6,549 nucleotides of DNA, taken from an uncultured Pseudobdellovibrionaceae bacterium. Lineage in GTDB: Bacteria > Bdellovibrionota > Bdellovibrionia > Bdellovibrionales > Bdellovibrionaceae. The stretch lies in NCBI GenBank assembly GCA_937900305.1, contig CALCCV010000552.1, positions 1 to 6,549 of the forward strand, given 5' to 3'. Positions 1-5,670 of this stretch are shown piece after piece (position 1 is the first letter of the stretch; every line of letters starts with the position of its first letter). The translations under genes and the position numbers were made by a program. The notes under the pieces are model-generated. The model was given only the letters and a program-made list of their open reading frames with translations. It was not told the DNA's origin and searched no databases.

Positions 1-146
1 TCAATATGGGTGTGGTGCTGGGGATGCTTCCCACCAAAGGACTGACTTTGCCTTTCTTAAGTTACGGCGGCAGCTCTCTGGTCTGTTTTTGTCTGCTCTT
101 CGGCGTGATATTGAACATTGAGAATCGTTTAGAGACCGGTACATGA
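1..146 (+). CDS. ftsW: FtsW, C-terminal fragment (septal SEDS peptidoglycan polymerase)
   Basis: This is the last 47 codons of a gene that begins left of the window; the reading frame starts at base 3 and ends with TGA at 144-146. FtsW is the multi-pass inner-membrane glycosyltransferase that polymerises lipid II at the division septum together with a class B penicillin-binding protein. The fragment contains the SEDS-family signature MLPTKGLTLPFLSYGGSSL followed by a final hydrophobic helix (roughly VCFCLLFGVILNI) and a short polar tail ending in ETGT. The signature is close to the E. coli FtsW version, and the position directly before murG is the normal dcw place for ftsW, which argues against the paralogues RodA and SpoVE. 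The stop overlaps the murG start (ATGA), so the two genes are likely translationally coupled. Seen directly: motif and overlap; polymerase activity is family knowledge. Confidence 0.93.
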   Translation, partial: NMGVVLGMLPTKGLTLPFLSYGGSSLVCFCLLFGVILNIENRLETGT

Positions 147-1282
147 AAAAAAAAATAGGGATCATCGCTGGTGGTGGAACCGGTGGGCATATATATCCTG
201 GAGTTGCAATTGCGCGCGCCCTCGCTAAAATTTCCGATGACTACGAAATTCATTTTGTGGGAAGTCCCGACGGCCTTGAAACCAAGATTGTCCCGCAAGA
301 GGGATTTCCGCTTCACCTGATTCAAGTTCCCAAACTCAATTACGCGGGTTCTCAATTGGAAAAACTCAAGCGAGCGGCCGCCCTGCCCAACGCTTTCGTC
401 AAATGTCTTAAGTTATTGAGAGATCTAAAACCCGAATTTGTATTGGGAGTCGGCGGATTTGCATCGGGTCCCTTCACTTTGGCAGCTGCGCTGATGGGAG
501 TCCCCACGGCCATCTGGGAAGCCAATTCGCAGCCTGGTTTAACCAATCGGTGGCTCTCGCGATTTGTGAAGAGATGCTACGTTGTTTTTCCCGAAGCTCG
601 CGAACAGCTGCACGCCAAGGACTTGCGAGAATACGGAATTCCCGTGCGCGCTGGAATCACCCAAATGCATCGACAAAACAATTCTGTGCCAGAAATCAAT
701 CGTCCATTTCGCATCTTGGTTTTTGGTGGCAGCCAAGGCGCGCGCGCCCTCAACAATTGTCTAATGGAACTTGTAAAAACCCATGATCTTTCGTCGTTGG
801 GAATTGAAATCACTCACCAAACGGGTCGCGCTGATTTTGAAAAAGTCCAGGCGACCTATGTCGGTCATGCTAACGTACAGGCTCTAGAGTTTCTTTCACC
901 AATGGAAGATCACTATCGTTGGGCCGACCTTGTGATTTGTCGATCTGGGGCCAGCACGGTGGCCGAAATCACCGCGGTCGGCAAACCCGCCATCTTTGTG
1001 CCTTTGCCGTCCGCTGCCGATGATCATCAACGAAAAAATGCCGAAGCTTTGGTGAACCAAGAAGCCGGAATTTTACTTTTGCAAAGTGAACTCTCTTGTG
1101 ATTCTTTGATGAAAAATATTTTAGACCTTCAACGAAATTCCAACCGACGTGCAAAGATTGGCCAAAATGCAAGTCGGCTCTTCAAAGATCACGCGGCTGA
1201 AAAGATTGCGGCTGAGCTGCTGACACTAAAAGATTTGAAACCCTTACTGGCGGATCGCGAGATCGGAAATACAAAACTATGA
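143..1282 (+). CDS. murG: MurG, UDP-GlcNAc:lipid I N-acetylglucosaminyltransferase
   Basis: MurG transfers GlcNAc from UDP-GlcNAc to lipid I (undecaprenyl-PP-MurNAc-pentapeptide), making lipid II on the cytoplasmic face of the inner membrane. The 379-residue product is close to the usual length of about 355-370. It is a GT-B fold enzyme: the N-terminal glycine-rich loop GGGTGGHIYPG lies at residues 10-20, GVGGFASGP at 102-110, the second-domain loop GGSQGAR at 195-201, and the donor-binding RSGASTVAEI segment at 267-276 followed by DDHQRKNA at 293-300. The ATG sits inside the ftsW stop (ATGA), with only a weak upstream GAG, so initiation probably depends on ftsW translation. Codons 2-4 form a run of ten A residues (146-155). 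The C-terminus runs about 20 residues past the last helix with no recognised motif. It overlaps murC by 4 bases. Confidence 0.97.
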   Translation: MKKKIGIIAGGGTGGHIYPGVAIARALAKISDDYEIHFVGSPDGLETKIVPQEGFPLHLIQVPKLNYAGSQLEKLKRAAALPNAFVKCLKLLRDLKPEFVLGVGGFASGPFTLAAALMGVPTAIWEANSQPGLTNRWLSRFVKRCYVVFPEAREQLHAKDLREYGIPVRAGITQMHRQNNSVPEINRPFRILVFGGSQGARALNNCLMELVKTHDLSSLGIEITHQTGRADFEKVQATYVGHANVQALEFLSPMEDHYRWADLVICRSGASTVAEITAVGKPAIFVPLPSAADDHQRKNAEALVNQEAGILLLQSELSCDSLMKNILDLQRNSNRRAKIGQNASRLFKDHAAEKIAAELLTLKDLKPLLADREIGNTKL

Positions 1283-2646
1283 GACTGGCAAAAAGTCATT
1301 TTCACTTTATCGGCATCGGCGGCATCGGCATGTGTGGTCTGGCTGAACTTCTTTGCGGCATGGGCGCAGCGGTTTCGGGCAGCGACATGGCCGAAAACGC
1401 CAATACCGAACGTTTGAAATCTCTGGGCGCAAAAATTTATTTGGGTCATGCGGCCGACCAACTTGGCAAAGCCGACGTGGTCGTTTTTTCGAGTGCCGTT
1501 GCATTCAACAATCCTGAAATTGCCGAAGCTCGCAAGCGTGGCGTGCCGCTCATCCAACGGGCGGAAGCGCTTGCCGAAGTCATGCGTTTAAAACGAGGGA
1601 TTGCGGTTGCTGGCACCCACGGCAAAACAACAACGACCTCACTCACCTCTGCCATTTTTCTTGAAGCCAAACTCAATCCTACAATTTTTGTCGGCGGGCG
1701 CTTGGATTTAATTGGTTCCACCGCCAAACTGGGTGATGGCGAGTGGCTCATCGCCGAAGCCGACGAAAGCGATGGCAGTTTCTTGAAGCTATCGCCTGAA
1801 CTGGGCATTATCACCAACATTGATACCGATCATCTCGATTACCACAAATCATTCGAAAATCTTCAGCGGGCCTATTATGAATTTGCCTTGAAACTTCCAT
1901 TCTATGGCCATCTCATTGCCTGTGGTGACGACCCGGCGATTCGGCAGACCTTTGAAAATTATCCCAAACGAATCAGCTATTATGGATTTGATTCGAAGAA
2001 CGATTATTTTCTCAAAGGTGGACAAGGCCACTACCAAGTTTTTCATCAAGATCGCGCTCGAGCAGAGACCAAAGAAATTGCGAAGTTCGAACTCTCGGTC
2101 CCTGGCCAGCACAATGCTTTGAATGCGCTGGCGGCCTTTCTCGCTGGACGATTCGCCGGTGTGCCGTTGGAAGTTTGCAGTCGGGGATTAAAAAGTTTCC
2201 AGGGTGTGGACCGAAGATTTCAACTCCGCGGCCAAACCTCCGCAGGAGTTCTTGTGTACGATGACTACGGTCATCACCCGACCGAGATTCGCGCAACTCT
2301 CCAAGCTTTTCGCGAGAAGTTTGCGAGCGAGCGATTGATTGCAGTTTTTCAACCTCACCGCTTCAGTCGCACTTCCCACTGTTGGACCGATTTCACGCAA
2401 GCTTTTGGGCTCGCTAGCGAAGTCATCGTCACAGATATTTATGCCGCGGGCGAAGCTCCTATCGCTGGGATATCCTCTGAACGACTTGCCTTAGAAATGA
2501 AGCATGATTCTGTCACCTTTCTCAGCAAGGACTCTCACTTCACTGAGCAACTCCACAAGCGCGGCAAAAAAGGGGATGTTCTTATTTTTCTCGGCGCCGG
2601 TGACATCTATAAAACCGCTATCGAAATGGCCGAAAGTTCCCGTTAA
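1279..2646 (+). CDS. murC: MurC, UDP-N-acetylmuramate--L-alanine ligase
   Basis: This cytoplasmic ATP-dependent ligase adds L-alanine to UDP-MurNAc, the first amino acid of the peptidoglycan stem peptide. At 455 residues it has normal Mur-ligase length and all three domains. The N-terminal Rossmann-type UDP-binding domain has IGIGGIGMCGLAE at 11-23 and GSDM at 34-37. The central ATPase domain has the P-loop AGTHGKTTTT at 111-120, the EADESDGSFL segment at 160-169 and NIDTDHLDYH at 180-189. The C-terminal domain has VDRRFQ at 310-315, YDDYGHHPTEI at 327-337, FQPHRFSRT at 357-365 and DIYAAGE at 386-392. The YGHHPTE and HRFSRT motifs favour MurC over MurD, MurE and MurF; Mpl is the nearest alternative but does not fit the dcw context. 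The ATG lies in the murG stop (ATGA) and the TAA shares one base with the murB ATG, so coupling is likely on both sides. Confidence 0.97.
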   Translation: MRLAKSHFHFIGIGGIGMCGLAELLCGMGAAVSGSDMAENANTERLKSLGAKIYLGHAADQLGKADVVVFSSAVAFNNPEIAEARKRGVPLIQRAEALAEVMRLKRGIAVAGTHGKTTTTSLTSAIFLEAKLNPTIFVGGRLDLIGSTAKLGDGEWLIAEADESDGSFLKLSPELGIITNIDTDHLDYHKSFENLQRAYYEFALKLPFYGHLIACGDDPAIRQTFENYPKRISYYGFDSKNDYFLKGGQGHYQVFHQDRARAETKEIAKFELSVPGQHNALNALAAFLAGRFAGVPLEVCSRGLKSFQGVDRRFQLRGQTSAGVLVYDDYGHHPTEIRATLQAFREKFASERLIAVFQPHRFSRTSHCWTDFTQAFGLASEVIVTDIYAAGEAPIAGISSERLALEMKHDSVTFLSKDSHFTEQLHKRGKKGDVLIFLGAGDIYKTAIEMAESSR

Positions 2647-3542
2647 TGGAAATTCTTAAAAACCAATCTCTCAGAGAACTGAACACATGGTTGGTCGGCG
2701 GCAAGGCCGAGCATTTGTGTTTCCCTGAATCTGAAGGCGATATTCGCGAAGCTCTCACCTTAGCCAAAAAAAATCAATGGCCCGTCACCGTGCTCAGTGG
2801 TGGCAGCAACGTATTAATTTCTGATGACGGCATTGAAGGTCTCGTCATCAATCTCAAAAAATTTTCAGGTTTAGACATTTCATCCGAAAGTGAAACGCTG
2901 CGGGTGGTTGCGAAATCAGGAACTTCTAAATCAGAACTTCTAAAACTTTTTTTGAAAGAACGTCTAGCGCCCGCTATTTTTTTAGCCGGAATTCCGGGTG
3001 ACGTTGGCGGTGGCGTTGTCATGAATGCCGGAGTGGCCGAGTCGATTTCTCCACGTGAGTTCACGGAAATCACCGAATCCTTTACAGTCATTCCATTTGA
3101 TGACCCCAGTGCCACACACACCTATCAACACGACGACGTTCAATGGAGTTATCGGCACTGTCGGGGTTGGCAAGCTGGAGTTATCACAACGGCCACTTTG
3201 TGTTGGCCCCGCCAAAAACGAGAAGATATTTTGACCGTCGTTCGCGAAGCCAATAAGATTCGTCTGCAAAAACAGCCACTCGATCTGCCCAGCTGTGGCT
3301 CGGTTTTCGTCAACCCACCCGGGCACAAGGCCGCCCAGTTGACTCAGTCTTGCGGCCTTAAAGGATTTCAAATCGGTGACGCCCAAGTTTCGCTGAAGCA
3401 TGCCAACTTCATCGTCAATTTGGGAAGGGCTACGGCTTCAGAAATATGGAGCGTGATTCGTCACGTGCAAGAGACCGTGCAATCACAAACGGGAGTGAAA
3501 TTGACCACCGAGGTTTTACGGCTTGGTAAATGGAAAGAATAG
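2646..3542 (+). CDS. murB: MurB, UDP-N-acetylenolpyruvoylglucosamine reductase
   Basis: MurB is a cytoplasmic FAD enzyme that uses NADPH to reduce UDP-GlcNAc-enolpyruvate to UDP-MurNAc, the substrate of the MurC encoded just upstream. The 298-residue length fits the shorter bacterial forms. Visible motifs: LNTWLVGGKAE at 12-22; the FAD-binding segment VLSGGSNVLISDDGIEGLVI at 49-68; AGIPGDVGGGVVMNAG at 114-129; SYRHCR at 168-173, whose R170 matches the substrate-binding arginine of the YR(x)S motif; PSCGSVFVNP at 215-224, whose S219 matches the proton-donor serine; SLKHANFIVN at 249-258; and LTTEVLRLG at 286-294, whose E289 matches the conserved glutamate. All expected catalytic residues are present. 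The start shares one base with the murC stop (TAATG), so translation probably continues by re-initiation. No hairpin with a T-run follows the gene. Confidence 0.96.
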   Translation: MEILKNQSLRELNTWLVGGKAEHLCFPESEGDIREALTLAKKNQWPVTVLSGGSNVLISDDGIEGLVINLKKFSGLDISSESETLRVVAKSGTSKSELLKLFLKERLAPAIFLAGIPGDVGGGVVMNAGVAESISPREFTEITESFTVIPFDDPSATHTYQHDDVQWSYRHCRGWQAGVITTATLCWPRQKREDILTVVREANKIRLQKQPLDLPSCGSVFVNPPGHKAAQLTQSCGLKGFQIGDAQVSLKHANFIVNLGRATASEIWSVIRHVQETVQSQTGVKLTTEVLRLGKWKE

Positions 3543-3602
3543 CCCCACGAGCGATCCACTTTTTCTTCTATTTCGTTTCAGAATGAGAACTTTTATTTAC
3601 CG

Positions 3603-3630
3603 TCAACTTCGTTCAAAGGGTTTCCGATAG
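3603..3630 (+). promoter_or_regulatory. Candidate FliA (sigma-28)-like promoter before the PilZ gene
   Basis: TCAA at 3603-3606 followed 16 bases later by TCCGATAG at 3623-3630 resembles the flagellar sigma-28 consensus (TAAA/TCAA, about 15 bases, GCCGATAA). It is the best promoter-like match in the 96-base gap after murB. Against it, the -10-like element ends only 8 bases before the ATG, so transcription would start almost at the start codon and give a leaderless or nearly leaderless message. No convincing sigma-70 pair was seen in the gap, so read-through from murB is the main alternative. Confidence 0.25.
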
Positions 3631-3638
3631 AGTTAAAG

Positions 3639-4130
3639 ATGACTCAATCTCTGGCGAAGTATCTTTCACGCTCTCCCCGCTACATTCTGAATGCTGAGGA
3701 TGATTCTTTGATTCGTTTAGCAGGACCTCGGCAAGAGCCGTGGGAAGAAGGCACCGATATTAAGAATGTGTCTTTGACCGGCTTGTGTTTCACCGCACCC
3801 AGCGATCTCTGCCCCACCCTTGGCGAAGTCATCAAAGTTCAGTTTAGAATTCCTTCAGATGAGCAAATGGCCTGTCACGCGTTGGTGACTCGACTTGAAC
3901 GCATCAATGCCGCCAGCACCACGGTGGCAGTTCACTTTTATCGAATGGAATTATCTCAACGAATTTTGCTCGCCCAAGGACTTTTGCGGCGTCTCGAATT
4001 GAAAAACGGCGGCGGCGCACTCTCCTGGCCAAAAACATTCTCACTAATGACCATCCTGTTTCTTCTTTTCTTCTGGTCTGCTCTGAATTACTTCGCTTTT
4101 CAGGTGCCCTTTTCAGATTGGCTGAAATAA
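3639..4130 (+). CDS. PilZ-domain protein with C-terminal membrane anchor
   Basis: The 163-residue product looks like a single PilZ domain (about residues 9-120) plus one hydrophobic helix near the C-terminus (about 134-155, TFSLMTILFLLFFWSALNYF) and a short polar end. PilZ domains are c-di-GMP receptors that control motility, adhesion or polysaccharide export. The second half of the binding signature is clear: DIKNVSLTGLCF at 40-51 fits (D/N)xSxxG with N43, S45 and G48, followed by a beta-barrel-like FRIP segment and ALVTRLER. The first half is imperfect: RSPR at 11-14 keeps R11 and R14, but Ser10 stands where the first arginine of RxxxR normally is, so binding may be weakened or lost. There is no signal peptide; the inferred topology is tail-anchored with the domain in the cytoplasm. 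The start is preceded by a weak GAG six bases upstream and there is no internal Met before residue 77. Its partner or pathway is unknown. Confidence 0.8.
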   Translation: MTQSLAKYLSRSPRYILNAEDDSLIRLAGPRQEPWEEGTDIKNVSLTGLCFTAPSDLCPTLGEVIKVQFRIPSDEQMACHALVTRLERINAASTTVAVHFYRMELSQRILLAQGLLRRLELKNGGGALSWPKTFSLMTILFLLFFWSALNYFAFQVPFSDWLK

Positions 4131-4149
4131 GTGAGTTCAGCTACTGAAA
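4111..4149. repeat. Alternating TTCAG/CTGAA half-sites around the pilZ stop codon
   Basis: Four complementary half-sites alternate within 39 bases: TTTCAG (4111-4116), CTGAAA (4122-4127), TTCAG (4136-4140) and CTGAAA (4144-4149). Neighbouring pairs can form short, mutually exclusive stems: 6 bp with a 5-base loop, 6 bp (GCTGAA/TTCAGC, 4121-4126 with 4136-4141) with a 9-base loop, and 5 bp with a 3-base loop. The pilZ TAA lies inside the array. No T-run follows, so this is not a standard intrinsic terminator. It could be a weak mRNA 3'-end structure or a chance arrangement. Confidence 0.35.
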
Positions 4150-4189
4150 TAACTGCGGTCAGCCAGCGGAAACGCCCTCAAACCACCCT

Positions 4190-4227
4190 CGTTTCAAAAC
4201 GATTCAAATACTGGACAAATTTATAAG
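4190..4227 (+). promoter_or_regulatory. Possible operator/-10 region before the small Trp-rich frame
   Basis: CGTTTCAAAACG at 4190-4201 is a near-perfect palindrome (CGTTT, two bases, AAACG). TATAAG at 4222-4227 resembles a sigma-70 -10 hexamer and would give a leader of roughly 40 bases before the ATG at 4276. No good -35 hexamer lies 16-18 bases upstream of it. This is a weak candidate only. Confidence 0.2.
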
Positions 4228-4264
4228 CCCCACGGTCCCTCAATTTCAGGTGGAATGGAGAAGT

Positions 4265-4270
4265 GGAGGA
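4265..4270 (+). promoter_or_regulatory. Strong Shine-Dalgarno sequence for the small ORF
   Basis: GGAGGA lies five bases upstream of the ATG at 4276, an ideal match and spacing for 16S rRNA pairing. It is stronger than the ribosome sites of every other gene start visible in the window. It decides the start: the ATG at 4255, in the same frame, lies upstream of it, and the ATG at 4263 overlaps it in another frame. Confidence 0.55.
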
Positions 4271-4275
4271 ATCAA

Positions 4276-4449
4276 ATGGACCAAAAAGACCGCCCTCGGC
4301 ACCTGTGGATTGTGCCGCCAAGCCCGAACTGCAAACACCTGGCGACCGACCATTGCACTCACCGAGCCGAAGAACCCACTCGCAAATGGAATCGTTGGCT
4401 TCGCCAATGGGCAAAGTTGTGGAGTGCTTCGAAAAAAAACCAGCAGTGA
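4276..4449 (+). CDS. Putative 57-residue cationic, Trp-rich small protein
   Basis: I do not recognise this protein. The frame starts with an ATG five bases after GGAGGA and ends with TGA at 4447-4449. Two features stand out. First, residues 19-29 (CKHLATDHCTH) contain two Cys and three His, which could bind a metal ion. Second, residues 36-49 (RKWNRWLRQWAKLW) have Trp at 38, 41, 45 and 49, which would put all four on one face of a helix, with Arg and Lys on the other faces. The product is basic and has no signal peptide or membrane-spanning segment. Five Trp in 57 residues is unusually high. It lies between converging genes, and its last codons coincide with the opposite-strand terminator: the A8 tract encodes Lys-Lys-Asn. 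Whether it is expressed is uncertain; the ribosome site is the best argument for it, and the lack of a clear promoter and of recognised homologues are the arguments against. Confidence 0.42.
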   Translation: MDQKDRPRHLWIVPPSPNCKHLATDHCTHRAEEPTRKWNRWLRQWAKLWSASKKNQQ

Positions 4450-4459
4450 GCACTGGTGG
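4432..4459 (-). terminator. Intrinsic terminator of the topoisomerase VI operon
   Basis: Read on the minus strand, an 8-bp stem with one G/G-type mismatch (arms at 4459-4452 and 4447-4440) closes a four-base loop and is followed at once by eight T residues (4439-4432). The hairpin starts five bases after the subunit A stop codon. This is a textbook Rho-independent terminator in position and form. On the plus strand the hairpin is not followed by a T-run, so it probably works in one direction only. It overlaps the 3' end of the small plus-strand frame. Confidence 0.82.
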
Positions 4460-4464
4460 TCGAA

Positions 4465-5625
4465 TTAAATCCAAGATTTTGTGCGAATTTTTTCGAGTAA
4501 AACTTTTTCCATTTTGATGGGATCACGAGGATCAATAGAAACTAAAGACTGCTGCTCGCAACGAATCTTTTCTTTCACCAGCCAGCGCAGAACATCCGAA
4601 ATATTTTTATTTTTCTTATCCGCAAAGAAGGGATCATTTTCCAAGGCATCTTTTGCTTTTTTCAAAGCGCGTGCTTCAGCAGGATCAGATTCGCGAACAG
4701 AGTAATGAGGCAGATCATATTTTTTTACATCATCGGGTAAGACTCCCAAAAAATGAACCTCAGGCGCACTAAAATCAGCATTTCGAATCAAGGAAGCAGC
4801 CGAACCCGCCTTGAGGGTGCGATAAATATTTTGAATGGTGTACGCATCCAAATCTCCGAAAAAGTACATGGGAACCGCGAGTTCTTCCTGAATCAGCTTG
4901 CACCAACCGCGAACTGCGTTTGAGGGAACCCCTCCGGCACCGATGATAATGCAGTTATTTCGTTTGGTCATTCCCATGCTGACCAAGGTGTTTGCCGTAC
5001 CTTCCGATTCGACCACCATCGCAAAATCAATTTTTTTCTTTGCTTTGAGCTTCAAGGACTGCGGTTTGTTTTTAGGAGTGAATGGAGCCGTGCCCAACGT
5101 TGACAAATCGATGGTGGCCTTTTCACCATCAATCATGGTTTCCGTCACCACAAGCTGTTGGGAATACGTTTGGCCACCGCGATCATTGGCAAAACAGTTG
5201 AGTTCTTCACGGTACACTCGAAGCATATCGCCGATGAAATCAATGATGGCATCGCTTTCGATCTGATCTTCGAAATCCAAGGGCTTCAATTGACGATCGC
5301 CCTTGATCAAACCTTTACAGATGTAATACAGCTCCCTTTTGGTATTCACTGCGCCGATATCCAAATTGCGAAGTAAGATCTCAAGAATGAAAACCACGCG
5401 GGCCAATTTTTGTACAGAACTGACGTTCAGTTCCGTACGGACAACTTTATCACCCGGCGTGAGAAATCCCACTTTTGAATTGTAAAATGAGTTATCGAGT
5501 GTGCACTTGACAGCCTCAAGGACCGGACGCTTTGAGCTTTCCAAATCTTTCAGCATTTTTTCAGCCATCATTTTGGCTTCTTTAGGAATGTCGATCTTTA
5601 GTTCACGGATTTTAACAAAGGCCAT
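4465..5625 (-). CDS. top6A: DNA topoisomerase VI subunit A (Spo11-like catalytic subunit)
   Basis: Subunit A makes the transient double-strand break in the type IIB topoisomerase: a tyrosine attaches to the 5' end of DNA with Mg2+ held by a Toprim domain. The 386-residue length matches the family. The N-terminal winged-helix (CAP-like) domain holds TKRELYY at 95-101; by comparison with Spo11 (RDIFY), Y101 is the likely catalytic tyrosine. The Toprim domain has VVESEG at 204-209, with E206 as candidate metal ligand, and FFGDLDAYTIQNIYRTLKAG at 255-274, where D258 and D260 form the DxD pair. A C-terminal RCEQQSL segment (355-361) also fits the family. No key residue is missing, so it should be active. 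The ATG follows a GGAG sequence nine bases upstream (complement of 5634-5637). It lies 45 bases after subunit B, so the two are probably one transcript ending at the 4432-4459 terminator. A meiotic-type Spo11 role is not expected in a bacterium; the linked B gene supports true topoisomerase VI. Confidence 0.93.
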   Translation of the reverse strand: MAFVKIRELKIDIPKEAKMMAEKMLKDLESSKRPVLEAVKCTLDNSFYNSKVGFLTPGDKVVRTELNVSSVQKLARVVFILEILLRNLDIGAVNTKRELYYICKGLIKGDRQLKPLDFEDQIESDAIIDFIGDMLRVYREELNCFANDRGGQTYSQQLVVTETMIDGEKATIDLSTLGTAPFTPKNKPQSLKLKAKKKIDFAMVVESEGTANTLVSMGMTKRNNCIIIGAGGVPSNAVRGWCKLIQEELAVPMYFFGDLDAYTIQNIYRTLKAGSAASLIRNADFSAPEVHFLGVLPDDVKKYDLPHYSVRESDPAEARALKKAKDALENDPFFADKKNKNISDVLRWLVKEKIRCEQQSLVSIDPRDPIKMEKVLLEKIRTKSWI

Positions 5626-5670
5626 ATTTCAATTCTCCAAATTTCATTGCGATCTTAGAGCCCAGCGCGA

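Noticed and set aside
1189..1557. 122-codon minus-strand frame over the murG/murC junction
   Set aside because: It lies opposite two confidently identified essential genes and shows no ribosome site or motif; typical shadow frame.
3543..3638. Terminator after murB
   Set aside because: T-rich bases are present near 3560-3570 but no stem of useful length precedes them; read-through into the PilZ gene remains possible.
4440..4459. The 4440-4459 hairpin as a bidirectional terminator
   Set aside because: On the plus strand the stem is preceded by A8 but followed by TCGAATTAAATCC rather than a T-run, so only the minus direction is supported.
4178..4474. 98-codon minus-strand frame opposite the small ORF
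   Set aside because: It would need a TTG start, overlaps the end of top6A on the same strand, and runs through the terminator hairpin; no ribosome site or recognisable motif was seen.
4263..4517. 84-codon plus-strand frame (ATG at 4263) overlapping the small Trp-rich ORF
   Set aside because: Its ATG overlaps the GGAGGA sequence itself, so that site cannot serve it, and it runs through the terminator into the 3' end of top6A; its composition is low-complexity and shows no motif.
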